DNA from: a virus | DNA length: 29,793 bases | Reading direction: 5' to 3' (one strand) | Virus record (IMG/VR): IMGVR_UViG_3300023118_000024 | Location: 1-29,793 of that record | Shown: piece after piece, positions 1 to 7,341 of the stretch | How positions within the stretch are numbered: the stretch's first letter is position 1 | Layout: every line of letters starts with the position of its first letter | Translations under genes and position numbers: made by a program | The notes under the pieces: generated by a model | The model's input: the letters and a program-made list of their open reading frames with translations, nothing else | Told to the model about the DNA's origin: nothing | Database searches by the model: none

Positions 1-456
1 ACCGAGATGCTGACGTTCAGCGCTCAACACCCGGACATGAACCCACTGGCAGCCCGTAAGCGCGATCCTGGCAACCTGTTTTCCGAGGCTGTCGAGATCG
101 AACTTGAATTCGAAGAAGTTGAGGACGAAAGCGGAAAGGTCACAGGCCTGTTCACCCGCGTTCTCGAACTCCTCGGCAAGAGCAAGGACAAGGAAGGCAA
201 GGACGCCGCTCTATTCACTGAACTGGGCGAGGCCGTCGAGGCCATGGCCGAGCATGTCGCCAGCCAGGGCGAAACCTTCGCTACCGAAAAGTCGGCCCGC
301 GAAAAGTTGCAGATCGCGCACGACAAGCTGTCCGCCGACTTCACGGCTCTGGTTGCCCAGCTCGAAAAAACCCCGGACACCACCGGACAAAAACCGCAGT
401 ACTCCGTTCGCCCGCCGGCTACGGGCGGTGACGGCGCGCTCGTCACTGACTGCTGA
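1..456 (+). CDS. O: P2-like capsid scaffolding protein gpO, C-terminal part (5' truncated by window)
   Basis: The frame is open from base 1; the first Met in the window (base 7) is internal. About 151 codons of the C-terminus are visible. They contain a charged, coiled-coil-like stretch rich in Glu, Lys and Ala, followed by a Pro/Gly-rich tail. In P2, gpO has an N-terminal serine protease and a C-terminal scaffold helix that organises gpN into the procapsid. Only the scaffold half would be present here. Identification rests on the helical composition and on the position immediately before the major capsid gene, which is the O-N order of P2. The protease residues lie outside the window and cannot be checked. 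Confidence 0.85.
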   Translation, partial: TEMLTFSAQHPDMNPLAARKRDPGNLFSEAVEIELEFEEVEDESGKVTGLFTRVLELLGKSKDKEGKDAALFTELGEAVEAMAEHVASQGETFATEKSAREKLQIAHDKLSADFTALVAQLEKTPDTTGQKPQYSVRPPATGGDGALVTDC

Positions 457-501
457 TTCACATCACGGACAACACCCAGCCAAGGAACATCGGAGAACAC
501 C

Positions 502-1509
502 ATGCGTAACGATACCCGCGTCCTGTACAACGCCTACCTGCAACAACTCGCGCAGCTGCACGGCGTGAGCGATGTCACCACCAAATTTACCGCCGCACCG
601 AGCGTGGCCCAGACCCTGGAAACCCGTATCCAGGAGTCCAGCGCCTTCCTCAGCGCCATCAATGTGTTTGGCGTGTCCGAGCAGTCCGGTGAAAAAATCG
701 GCATCGGTATCGACGGCACCATCGCCAGCACCACCGACACAACCGTCAAGGACCGCGAGCCGCGCGACCCGAGCGGACTGGACAACCGTGGGTACGTCTG
801 CACCCAGACCAACTTCGACACCGGCATCCGTTACCAGAAGCTGGATCAGTGGGCCAAGTTCAAGGACTTCCAGGCGCGTATTCGCGACGCCATCATCAAG
901 GCCCAAGCACTCAACCGGATCATGATCGGCTGGAACGGCACCAGTCGAGCCGCCACCTCCAACCCGACGCTCAACCAACTGTTGCAGGACGTCAACGTTG
1001 GCTGGCTGGAGAAAATGCGCCTGGAAAACCCTGCTCGTGTGATGAAGGAAGTCGTCGACGGCAGCGGAAAGATCCAGATCGGCGCCGGCAAGGACTTCGA
1101 AAACATCGACGCCCTGGTCGTGAGCATGGTTAACGAGTTCATCGAGCCCTGGTATCAGGAAGACACCGACCTGGTGGTGATCTGCGGTCGCCAACTGTTG
1201 GCCGACAAGTACTTCCCGATCATCAACAAAACCCAGGCGCCGACCGAAATGCTCGCGGCCGATATCGTCACCAGCCAGAAACGTATCGGTAACTTGCCCG
1301 CAGTGCGTGTGCCGCACTTCCCGCCCAACGGCCTGCTGGTGACCCGCCTCGACAACCTGTCGATCTACTGGCAGGAAAACACCCGGCGCCGCACCGTTGT
1401 CGACAACGCCAAACGCGACCGCATCGAGAACTTCGAATCGGTCAACGAGAGCTATGTGATTGAAGACCTGGGCTGCGCTGCCATGGCCGAAAACATCACT
1501 CTGAGCTGA
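502..1509 (+). CDS. N: Major capsid protein, P2 gpN family
   Basis: A 335-residue protein with the character of P2-family major capsid proteins: an N-terminal YNAYLQQLAQLHGV-type helix, a central GRQLLADKYFPI segment, and a C-terminal SVNESYVIEDLG stretch. It forms the icosahedral shell together with gpO. The length is close to P2 gpN (about 357 aa). A clear ribosome binding site, CGGAGA, lies 6 to 7 bases before the ATG at 502. In P2 the first roughly 30 residues are removed by the gpO protease; whether that happens here cannot be read from the sequence. It is the second gene of the O-N-M-L head operon. Confidence 0.95.
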   Translation: MRNDTRVLYNAYLQQLAQLHGVSDVTTKFTAAPSVAQTLETRIQESSAFLSAINVFGVSEQSGEKIGIGIDGTIASTTDTTVKDREPRDPSGLDNRGYVCTQTNFDTGIRYQKLDQWAKFKDFQARIRDAIIKAQALNRIMIGWNGTSRAATSNPTLNQLLQDVNVGWLEKMRLENPARVMKEVVDGSGKIQIGAGKDFENIDALVVSMVNEFIEPWYQEDTDLVVICGRQLLADKYFPIINKTQAPTEMLAADIVTSQKRIGNLPAVRVPHFPPNGLLVTRLDNLSIYWQENTRRRTVVDNAKRDRIENFESVNESYVIEDLGCAAMAENITLS

Positions 1510-1520
1510 GGACGGCAACC

Positions 1521-2237
1521 ATGACCAATCCTTGCCGCCGCCACTTCCAGCGCGTCACAGCAGCCGTTGCAGCGGCTGCCGTGGCCGGTCCCGAGATGAC
1601 CATGGAAGGCGCATCCGTTTACGAACTGCACCTCGCCAAGCTCCAGCAGGACTATCTGCGCCTGAAACAGGTGCAATCGACCGAAGGCAAGGCGGAACTG
1701 AAACGGCAGTTGCTGCCGGAGTACGTCCCCTATGTGGAAGGTGTTCTCGCTGAAGGCAAAGGCGCCCAGGACCAGGTGCTGACCACGCTGATGGTCTGGC
1801 GCATGGATGCCGCGGACTTTACCGGCGCCCTGGACATTGCGGAATACGTGATCCACCACGCGCTGCTGATGCCTGATCGCTTCGAACGCACCACTGGGAC
1901 CATCGTCGCGGAAGAAATCGCCGAAGTGGCACTGAAAGCGCAGAAGGCCGGTGGAACCTTTGACCTGGATCTGCTGCTACGTACCGAGCAGATCGCAGGT
2001 GACGAGGACATGCCTGATCAGGCCAAGGCCAAGCTGCACCTGGCACTGGGCAAGGCATATGCCGAGAAAATTTCCGACGAGGATCCAGCAGAAGACCGCC
2101 TGATAGTCCTCGGCACTCTGGAGTCCGCCAAAACTCACTTGGCCCGCGCCATCGAGCTGAACACCAGCTGCGGCGGCAAGAAGGATCTGGAGCGCGTTGA
2201 GCGCCTCCTCAAAAAATTCGCTGCTCCCAGCAGCTAA
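1521..2237 (+). CDS. M: Terminase small subunit, P2 gpM family
   Basis: A 238-residue protein starting 11 bases after the N stop. The first 25 residues are Arg/Ala-rich (CRRHFQRVTAAVAAAA). The rest is mostly helical, with the LHLAKLQQDYLRLKQVQSTEGKAEL-type segment seen in gpM proteins and a tetratricopeptide-like C-terminus (residues ~170-235). gpM recognises the cos site and works with the gpP ATPase, whose gene would lie upstream of the window, to package and cut DNA. Length matches P2 gpM (about 247 aa). The assignment rests on sequence character plus the N-M-L order. Confidence 0.92.
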   Translation: MTNPCRRHFQRVTAAVAAAAVAGPEMTMEGASVYELHLAKLQQDYLRLKQVQSTEGKAELKRQLLPEYVPYVEGVLAEGKGAQDQVLTTLMVWRMDAADFTGALDIAEYVIHHALLMPDRFERTTGTIVAEEIAEVALKAQKAGGTFDLDLLLRTEQIAGDEDMPDQAKAKLHLALGKAYAEKISDEDPAEDRLIVLGTLESAKTHLARAIELNTSCGGKKDLERVERLLKKFAAPSS

Positions 2238-2341
2238 CCGAGCGTCCCCACGCACCCCGCCGGCTCGGGGCGGATCGGCCAGGCCGCTCCTCCTGAACGT
2301 GAAGCCCCGACCACCGGCGACCCATTTTTGAGTGCTGTTCC

Positions 2342-2803
2342 ATGAGCGCATTTGTAGCCAGCGGCCCAGTCACCGGCGGTCACATCAACACCGACCCGTT
2401 CTGGCCCTCAATAGACCTTGAGCAGCTCCGCGCCACTCTACGCATCGACAACAGCGTCACCCCCGCTCGCCTGGAAACGGCCGTAATCGCTGCAGCGATC
2501 AATCTCAATCGCGAGCTGAAGTTGTGGAAGGCCCAGCAACTGGCCGCCGGTTACACCACGCTGGCCGACGTCCCTGACGACAAGATCAACGATGTATCGG
2601 TCCAGGCTCACCTGTACCGGCGTGCGATCGAGGCCGGTACCGGCGCCGAAGTCTGCGAGCGGTACCGCGACTACAGCGCAACCAATACAGGCAACGATAA
2701 AGCCGAAGATGTCGCCCCGACCATCGACGACTACCGCCGCGATCTGCGCTGGGCTGTCCGTGACTTTCTCGGCATCAGCCGCACCACCGTGGAGCTGATC
2801 TGA
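2342..2803 (+). CDS. L: Head completion/stabilisation protein, P2 gpL family
   Basis: A 153-residue protein with the layout of gpL: an N-terminal WPSIDLEQLRATLRID segment, a helical VIAAAINLNRELKLWK region, a YRRAIEAGTGAEVCERYRDY stretch, and a C-terminal RRDLRWAVRDFLG helix. In P2, gpL completes and stabilises DNA-filled heads where the tail will attach. The 104-bp gap before it contains GC-rich inverted repeats (for example CCCCG at 2255 and CGGGG at 2266) without a T-run. The stop overlaps the start of X by one base. Confidence 0.92.
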   Translation: MSAFVASGPVTGGHINTDPFWPSIDLEQLRATLRIDNSVTPARLETAVIAAAINLNRELKLWKAQQLAAGYTTLADVPDDKINDVSVQAHLYRRAIEAGTGAEVCERYRDYSATNTGNDKAEDVAPTIDDYRRDLRWAVRDFLGISRTTVELI

Positions 2804-3015
2804 TGCCTGTCGCCGTCCGCGCCAATCAGAACGACACCGTCGACGCCCTCTGCTGGCGCCACTACGGCCGCACTGCAGGCGTCACCGAGGCAGTACTTGA
2901 AGCGAACCCAGGCCTGGCCGACCACGGCCCAATCCTGCCGCAAGGCCTTGTCGTCAACATGCCCGAAGTCCAAGCCAACGCGCCCCAGCGGCAGATGGTG
3001 AACCTATGGGACTGA
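2803..3015 (+). CDS. X: Tail protein X (LysM-like), P2 gpX family
   Basis: A 70-residue protein whose ATG shares its first base with the last base of the L stop, giving translational coupling. The pattern is that of gpX/LysM-like tail proteins: an N-terminal beta strand with NDTVDALCWRHYGRT, then VLEANPGLADHGPILPQGLVVNMP. gpX is a small tail-assembly protein in P2. Length matches the P2 protein (67 aa). Between it and the lysis genes, P2 has the holin gene Y, and the same order is seen here. Confidence 0.93.
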   Translation: MPVAVRANQNDTVDALCWRHYGRTAGVTEAVLEANPGLADHGPILPQGLVVNMPEVQANAPQRQMVNLWD

Positions 3016-3060
3016 CACCGCAGCACCAAGCCCTTGAACCCACCAACCCTGGACAACGGA

Positions 3061-3384
3061 ATGAAGCGCATGCCTGACCGTCCCGACACCTGGGCCTGGC
3101 TCGCCGCCTGGCTCGAACAGAACTGGCCGACTCTTTACGCCGGAGTCCTCGCCCTGATCATCGCCGCCCTGCGAATCATGTACGGCGGCGGCACCCTACG
3201 CCGCATGGTGGTCGAGGCTCCGCTGTGCGGATCCTTGGCACTGGCCGCCAGCCATGGCTTGGCGCTGCTGGGCATCCCGACCTCCACCGCGCCATTTTTC
3301 GGCGGGGTAATCGGCCTGCTCGGCGTTGAAGGCACCCGCGCTGCGGCCAAGAGGTTTTTCAACCGAAAGGTAGAGCAACTATGA
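3061..3384 (+). CDS. Phage holin, lambda/P2 Y-like family
   Basis: A membrane protein of about 107 residues with three hydrophobic segments (roughly LYAGVLALIIAALRIMYGG, CGSLALAASHGLALLGI and APFFGGVIGLLGV) and a basic C-terminus (AAAKRFFNRKVEQL). It would form the inner-membrane lesion that releases or activates the endolysin. The start is uncertain: ATG 3061 (GGAC at 3051) and ATG 3070 (GGA at 3058) are both possible, and an upstream TTG at 3034 is less likely. Two in-frame starts separated by Lys-Arg resemble dual-start holin control, but this is only suggestive. The stop overlaps the next start by four bases. Confidence 0.85.
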   Translation: MKRMPDRPDTWAWLAAWLEQNWPTLYAGVLALIIAALRIMYGGGTLRRMVVEAPLCGSLALAASHGLALLGIPTSTAPFFGGVIGLLGVEGTRAAAKRFFNRKVEQL

Positions 3385-4223
3385 CCACCCTTCGCCACGG
3401 TGACCGCTCGCAAGCGGTGCTGATGCTGCAAAAGAGTCTCAACAAGAACGGTGCCAACGTCGTGCCGGACGGTGACTATGGCGACGCCACAGAAACCGCC
3501 GTCCGCGCGTACCAGGTCAAAATGGGCCTGGTCGCCGACGGCGTCGCCGGCACCAAGACTCAAGCCAGTCTTGCCGGTAGCGACTGTACCCAACTGCTAC
3601 GCAACAACGACCTGGTGGTCGCTGCCGAACGTCTCGGCGTACCGCTGGCGAACATCTACGCGGTGAATGAAGTGGAATCCAAGGGCAAGGGCTTTCTCGA
3701 CAACGGGAAGCCGGTGATCCTGTTCGAACGCCACATCATGTACCGCCAGCTCGCCACGGCTCGAAACGCGGGCGATGACCCGGCCGAACTCAAGCGTCAC
3801 GCTGACCAACTAGCCACCGCCAACCCCGCCCTGGTGAACCCAAAGCCTGGCGGATACATCGGCGGTACCGCCGAGCACCAACGCCTGGCCATGGCCCGCC
3901 TGATCGATGACACCGCCGCCCTGGAATCAGCGTCCTGGGGCGCCTTCCAGATCATGGGTTTCCACTGGAAGCGCCTCGGCTATGCCAGCGTGCAGGACTT
4001 TGTCGCGGCAATGAGTGCCGGCGAATCACAGCAGTTCGACGCCTTCACCCGCTTCATCGAGACCGACCCGACGCTACACAAGGCTCTGAAAGCGCGCAAA
4101 TGGGCCGAGTTCGCCAAGCTCTACAACGGGCCGGACTATCTGCGCAATCTCTACGACACCAAGCTCCAGCGCGCCTACGAGCGGCACGCCGGTTGCGAGT
4201 GTGGGCAAGGAGTGGCGGCATGA
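3381..4223 (+). CDS. Endolysin: peptidoglycan-binding domain plus N-acetylmuramidase (DUF3380)
   Basis: A 280-residue lytic enzyme. Residues ~3-65 form a PG_binding_1 domain (LRHGDRSQAVLMLQKSL, then DGDYGDATETAVRAYQ, then LVADGVAGTKT). Residues ~75-270 are an N-acetylmuramidase domain of the DUF3380 family, with the conserved NEVESKGKGF block (candidate catalytic Glu97 or Glu99), FERHIMYR, and an ASWGAFQIMG motif. It cleaves glycan strands after holin triggering. It replaces the smaller P2 gpK-type lysozyme, as is common in Pseudomonas prophages. No signal peptide or SAR segment is visible, so export depends on the holin. It overlaps its neighbours on both sides by four bases. Confidence 0.93.
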   Translation: MTTLRHGDRSQAVLMLQKSLNKNGANVVPDGDYGDATETAVRAYQVKMGLVADGVAGTKTQASLAGSDCTQLLRNNDLVVAAERLGVPLANIYAVNEVESKGKGFLDNGKPVILFERHIMYRQLATARNAGDDPAELKRHADQLATANPALVNPKPGGYIGGTAEHQRLAMARLIDDTAALESASWGAFQIMGFHWKRLGYASVQDFVAAMSAGESQQFDAFTRFIETDPTLHKALKARKWAEFAKLYNGPDYLRNLYDTKLQRAYERHAGCECGQGVAA

Positions 4224-4423
4224 TCGACTTCGACGCGGTAGAAAAACTGCGGGTGCAGGACGGTGACGTGCTGGTGGTGCCGGAGTCGTCCGAGCAGGAC
4301 GACATGCAGCTCTTGGCCGAGTCCATTCAGATAATGAACGGTGCCAGAGCGGTGATCGTGCGCGGCCCCATCAAGCAGCTCAACATCGCCGCGATGAACA
4401 AACTCGGCTGGTACCGCGCGTGA
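4220..4423 (+). CDS. Small lysis-cassette protein of unknown function
   Basis: A 67-residue protein beginning at the ATGA overlap with the endolysin stop and ending in a four-base overlap with the GTG of the Rz-like gene. These tight couplings on both sides are the main evidence that it is real. The sequence (MIDFDAVEKLRVQDGDVLVV..., IVRGPIKQLNIAAMNKLGWY) is soluble, acidic in its first half and has no membrane segment. I do not recognise a characterised family. The position between endolysin and i-spanin corresponds to no P2 gene. Confidence 0.75.
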   Translation: MIDFDAVEKLRVQDGDVLVVPESSEQDDMQLLAESIQIMNGARAVIVRGPIKQLNIAAMNKLGWYRA

Positions 4424-4863
4424 GCACCCTGCGCCAGGCCCTATACGGCTTCGCCCTGCTCGGTGCCCTGGCGCTGCTGATCTGGGGTCAGGAAAAACGG
4501 ATCGACGTCGCCGAGGGCCAAACCCAATTGGCGAAAGATGCGGCCAAGACGGCCCGCGATGACGCCGATCGCAACCTGGCGACCGCCAACACGCTTAGCA
4601 CCACCCTGAAGCAGGAGCGCGATGCACAGAGCAACCTGCGCACTCAGCAGGACCAACTGCGCTTGAGCCTGGCAAAACGCGAGCGAACCATAGAGGACCT
4701 GAAACGTGAAAACTCCGAACTACGCGACTGGGCTGCTCAGCCTTTGCCTGACGCTGCTCGCCGGTTGCGCGAGCGCCCCGCCCTCACCGGCGCCGCAGCT
4801 TACCGTGACTGGCTGTCCGGCCGTGGTGCCGTGCCAACTACCGGCGACCAGCCCGCGCAATAA
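4420..4863 (+). CDS. Rz-like inner-membrane spanin (LysB-type)
   Basis: A 147-residue protein using GTG 4420. One N-terminal membrane segment (residues ~8-25, LYGFALLGALALLIWG) is followed by a long coiled coil rich in Lys, Glu, Gln and Asp (residues ~28-98, including LRLSLAKRERTIEDLKREN). The C-terminus is periplasmic and Pro/Arg-rich. This is the topology of i-spanins, which pair with an outer-membrane lipoprotein to fuse the membranes in the last step of lysis. The o-spanin gene is nested within it in another frame, as in lambda Rz/Rz1 and P2 lysB/lysC. Confidence 0.88.
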   Translation: MSTLRQALYGFALLGALALLIWGQEKRIDVAEGQTQLAKDAAKTARDDADRNLATANTLSTTLKQERDAQSNLRTQQDQLRLSLAKRERTIEDLKRENSELRDWAAQPLPDAARRLRERPALTGAAAYRDWLSGRGAVPTTGDQPAQ

Positions 4864-4963
4864 CGGTGACCAGTTGACCGATCAGGACCGCGCCGAAGCT
4901 GCATGGGCCGATTGCGCCGCCCAGGTAGACATGGTCTACAAACACCAGCAGGCCCAACCATGA
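4706..4963 (+). CDS. Rz1-like outer-membrane spanin lipoprotein, nested in the Rz-like gene
   Basis: An 85-residue protein in the +1 frame relative to the Rz-like gene, starting inside it and running past its end. It has a lipoprotein signal peptide with lipobox L18-A19-G20-C21 (LTLLAGC), followed by a proline-rich segment (ASAPPSPAPQ) typical of o-spanins. After lipidation of Cys21 it would sit in the outer membrane and bind the C-terminus of the i-spanin. Its stop overlaps the start of R by four bases. The nested arrangement and the lipobox together make this a confident call even though the reading frame is overlapped. Confidence 0.88.
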   Translation: MKTPNYATGLLSLCLTLLAGCASAPPSPAPQLTVTGCPAVVPCQLPATSPRNNGDQLTDQDRAEAAWADCAAQVDMVYKHQQAQP

Positions 4964-5442
4964 ACAAGCCCGAAAGCCTGCGCGCCCACCTGCTGGCCAC
5001 CGTTGCGGAGTTCAAGCACAACCCCGACCGCCTGCTGATCTTCATCGACAACGGCAGGGTTCGTTGCACCGCTGCTCATACCCTGTCGTTTGAATACAGC
5101 TTTGACCTGCAGATCATCCTTACCGAGTTCGCCGGCCACCCCGACAGCGTGATCCTACCGATCCTGGGCTGGCTCAGCGTCAACCAGTCCGAGCTGCTGG
5201 AAAACCTCGACAAGGTCAAAGACGGCATTCAGTTCGAAGCCGACATCCTGGACAAGAACAAGGTGGACCTCAGCATTACCCTGCAGCTGACAGAGCGCGT
5301 CGTCGTGGGCAATGACGACGAGGGCAACACCACGGTCAAACACCCTAACGAACCGCAGCGAGTGGCCGGCTATCTCGATCCGAACTGGAAACCAGGGGCT
5401 CAGGGCAACACCAGTGAGTGGGTAGTGCCTGATGGCAAGTAA
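4960..5442 (+). CDS. R: Tail completion protein, P2 gpR family
   Basis: A 160-residue protein. The frame is open further upstream, but the ATG at 4960 is chosen because it gives the standard gpR N-terminus (MNKPESLRAHLLATV) and overlaps the o-spanin stop by four bases. Family features include FIDNGRVRC, FEYSFDLQIILTEFAGHPD and VILPILGWLSVNQSELL. gpR acts with gpS at the head-proximal end of the tail. Length is close to P2 gpR (155 aa). It overlaps S by 11 bases. Confidence 0.93.
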   Translation: MNKPESLRAHLLATVAEFKHNPDRLLIFIDNGRVRCTAAHTLSFEYSFDLQIILTEFAGHPDSVILPILGWLSVNQSELLENLDKVKDGIQFEADILDKNKVDLSITLQLTERVVVGNDDEGNTTVKHPNEPQRVAGYLDPNWKPGAQGNTSEWVVPDGK

Positions 5443-5890
5443 CTTGGAAGCACTGGAGGACTGGGCGGGAGTGCTGCTCGCTCGGTTGGAGCCGGGAGAG
5501 CGAAGCAAACTGGCCCGGACCATCGGGCAGGAGTTGCGTCGTAGTCAGCAGAAGCGCGTGGTGGCTCAGCAAAATCCGGACGGGAGCAAGTTTGCACCGC
5601 GTAAGCAGCGGAACCTGCGCGGCAAGCAGGGCCGTATTCGTCGCAAGCTGGCGATGTTCAAGAAGCTACGGACAGCGTCATACCTCAAGGTCCGTGGTGA
5701 TAGCAACGCCGTAACGGTTGGGTTCACGGGGCGTATCGCTCGAATTGCCAGGGTTCACCAGTATGGTTTGAAAGATCGTGCGGAGCCTGGTGCTCCTGAC
5801 GTGCGTTACGAGCAGCGGGAGATTTTGGGGTTCACCGACGCTGACCTCGATCTGATCCGAGACAGCTTACTCACTCATTTGACCGCATAG
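5432..5890 (+). CDS. S: Tail completion/virion morphogenesis protein, P2 gpS family
   Basis: A 152-residue basic protein with the gpS signature. The N-terminus is helical (LEALEDWAGVLLARLEPGERSKLARTIGQELRRSQQKRV); then come FAPRKQRNLRGKQG and MFKKLRTASYLKV, and the conserved IARVHQYGLKD stretch. The C-terminus reads REILGFTDADLDLIRDSLLTHL. gpS helps complete the tail and permits head-tail joining. It is the last gene of the O-to-S unit. The following 90 bp contain a small hairpin and then a gene of clearly different base composition. Confidence 0.93.
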   Translation: MASNLEALEDWAGVLLARLEPGERSKLARTIGQELRRSQQKRVVAQQNPDGSKFAPRKQRNLRGKQGRIRRKLAMFKKLRTASYLKVRGDSNAVTVGFTGRIARIARVHQYGLKDRAEPGAPDVRYEQREILGFTDADLDLIRDSLLTHLTA

Positions 5891-5931
5891 ACTCCAATGC
5901 TTTGCCGGTGTACAAACTCACCAATGCTTAG

Positions 5932-5947
5932 CTCACAGCAGAGTGAG
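5932..5947 (+). terminator. Small hairpin between S and the cargo gene, possible weak terminator
   Basis: CTCAC (5932-5936) and GTGAG (5943-5947) form a 5-bp stem with a 6-base loop, followed by ACTTTAAA. The T-run is short, so termination would be weak. Its position just after S and before an inserted gene fits the insulated layout common for cargo genes, but no experiment or strong signal backs that. Confidence 0.35.
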
Positions 5948-5980
5948 ACTTTAAACCGAACAGAATGGAGTTGTTCAAAA

Positions 5981-6700
5981 ATGACAGAAGCATTCCGCGC
6001 ACACTGCCCTAGATGCGACGGGGAGAGAAAATGCATTATACATGGTGAATTCGATCAGCCATGGTCTGTGGATGATGGACGAAATCACATGGAGGGCCAG
6101 ATCGATCACAAGTTGGTTCAGTGCGCCGGTTGCGAAACGGTATTTTATTATAGAAGTAGTTGGGACGATCAGGACTGGGATGGTAATTACCACCCTGTCA
6201 CTGGGGAGACCATTATCACCTACCCACGGACGGTTGAAACTTACCCAATACCAGAGAAAAAAAGCCAAAAACCAGACTGGGTATGGGGCATCGCACAGAA
6301 AGACCCACAACTTTTTATAATTCTTCAGGAGGTTTATCAAGCTTATGAAGCGAGGTCTTTTATACTTGCAGCAGTTGGTTTAAGGACTGCTTTCGACCTC
6401 ACAACAACATATCTAAAAATAGACCCAGGCCACACACTGGAACAAAAAGTCAAAGAGTTGCGAGAGAACGGATTCATCGGGGAGACAGAAGCCATGACCC
6501 TCCAAACCGTTACGGAAGCTGGAAATGCTGCGGCTCATCGTGGATGGTCGCCTGATCAGGAGACCTTTCAAATACTGCTTACGACTCTGGAGCATTTTGT
6601 CCATCGAGTAGTTGTCAGTGGCAAAGCGGCCCTGAGCTTGAACGCAAATATTCCAGCCCGCCAACCAAAACCGAAAAAGCAGGCAAAACCTAACAGCTAA
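5981..6700 (+). CDS. Cargo (moron) protein with N-terminal zinc-binding motifs and DUF4145-like domain
   Basis: A 239-residue protein. ATG 5981 is preferred (GGAG 11 bases upstream); an upstream in-frame ATG at 5897 would add 28 unremarkable residues. The N-terminus has paired cysteines (CPRCDGERKC and, further on, CAGC before VFYYRSS) that could bind zinc. The C-terminal ~110 residues match the DUF4145 pattern: a YEARSFILAAVGLRTAFDL helix, LEQKVKELRENGFIG, and the GNAAAHRGW block. Such domains occur in many defence-associated and prophage proteins. The base composition is clearly more AT-rich than in the flanking S and V genes. It interrupts the P2 S-V junction, so it is probably acquired cargo. 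Its function is unknown; a host-benefit or phage-exclusion role is inference from position. Confidence 0.75.
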   Translation: MTEAFRAHCPRCDGERKCIIHGEFDQPWSVDDGRNHMEGQIDHKLVQCAGCETVFYYRSSWDDQDWDGNYHPVTGETIITYPRTVETYPIPEKKSQKPDWVWGIAQKDPQLFIILQEVYQAYEARSFILAAVGLRTAFDLTTTYLKIDPGHTLEQKVKELRENGFIGETEAMTLQTVTEAGNAAAHRGWSPDQETFQILLTTLEHFVHRVVVSGKAALSLNANIPARQPKPKKQAKPNS

Positions 6701-6701
6701 G

Positions 6702-6722
6702 TTGTACCTCGCCTTGTTACAA
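6702..6722 (+). promoter_or_regulatory. Candidate late-activator (Ogr-type) binding dyad upstream of V
   Basis: TTGTA (6702-6706) and TACAA (6718-6722) form a perfect inverted repeat with an 11-base spacer. Exactly the same arrangement occurs at 11663-11683 upstream of FI. In P2, V and FI are the first genes of the late units driven by PV and PF, which are activated by Ogr at a TGT/ACA dyad upstream of the promoter. The spacing here (TGT-N13-ACA) is one base longer than the P2 consensus as I recall it. The dyad ends 46 bases before the V start. Confidence 0.6.
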
Positions 6723-6768
6723 GCCGTTTGAGCTGCACCCGCACGCGCGTGGCGCCACCATCGGCGCC

Positions 6769-7341
6769 ATGAACGACTTCGCCGCCCTCTCCCGCATGCT
6801 CGAAAACCTCATCCGCTTCGGCGTCATCGCCGCCGTGCAGATGGAGCCCCCGCGTGTGCAGGTTAAAACCGGAGCACTTACCACCGCCTGGCTGCCATGG
6901 CTCGCCCTGCGCGCCGGATCTGATCGCGAGTGGGACCCGCCGACCGTCGACGAACAGGTGATCCTGTTCAGCCCATCCGGCCAGCTCGCCAACGGCGTTG
7001 TCCTTACCGGTCTGCCCTGCGACAACATCCCGGCCAACGGCGACCGCGCCGGCCTGCACCGCCGCACCTACGCCGACGGCGCGGTGATCGAGTACGACAG
7101 TGTCGCCCACCACCTGAATGCCACCCTGCCCGACAGCGGCACCACCAGCATCGTCAGTAAGGGCGGGATCAATATCATCGGCCCTATAAATCACCAGGGC
7201 GACTACAACCAAACGGGCAACCAGAATGTGGTCGGCCTTGTGACCGTCTCCGAAGACGTGGTCGCCGCCGGCATCAGCCTGGTCAACCATCCCCACGGCA
7301 GTGTGATGCCAGGCAACGGCAAGACGGGGAAACCAGAATGA
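6769..7341 (+). CDS. V: Baseplate assembly protein V (tail spike), P2 gpV family
   Basis: A 190-residue protein. The N-terminus reads MNDFAALSRMLENLIRFGVIAAV. It is followed by an OB-fold-like segment (RVQVKTGALTTAWLPWLALRAGSDREWDPPTVDEQVILFSPSGQ) and a repetitive beta C-terminus (GDYNQTGNQNVVG) ending near a NHPHG motif, which could belong to the metal-binding spike tip. gpV forms the trimeric needle under the baseplate hub that pierces the outer membrane. No good Shine-Dalgarno sequence is visible before ATG 6769. It starts the V-W-J-I-H unit and overlaps W by four bases. Confidence 0.93.
   Translation: MNDFAALSRMLENLIRFGVIAAVQMEPPRVQVKTGALTTAWLPWLALRAGSDREWDPPTVDEQVILFSPSGQLANGVVLTGLPCDNIPANGDRAGLHRRTYADGAVIEYDSVAHHLNATLPDSGTTSIVSKGGINIIGPINHQGDYNQTGNQNVVGLVTVSEDVVAAGISLVNHPHGSVMPGNGKTGKPE

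Noticed and set aside
24-530. Long minus-strand frame opposite the scaffold gene
   Set aside because: It is a shadow of the GC-rich codon pattern of gene O; no ribosome binding site and no family resemblance, and it opposes a well-supported operon.
463-1518. 351-codon minus-strand frame across the capsid gene
   Set aside because: It mirrors gpN exactly, with low-complexity Val/Gly/Asp-rich translation typical of antisense of GC-rich genes; gpN is unambiguous.
2220-2270. Intrinsic terminator after M (GCTGC/GCAGC and CCCCG/CGGGG stems)
   Set aside because: Neither stem is followed by a T-run, and L continues the same operon as in P2.
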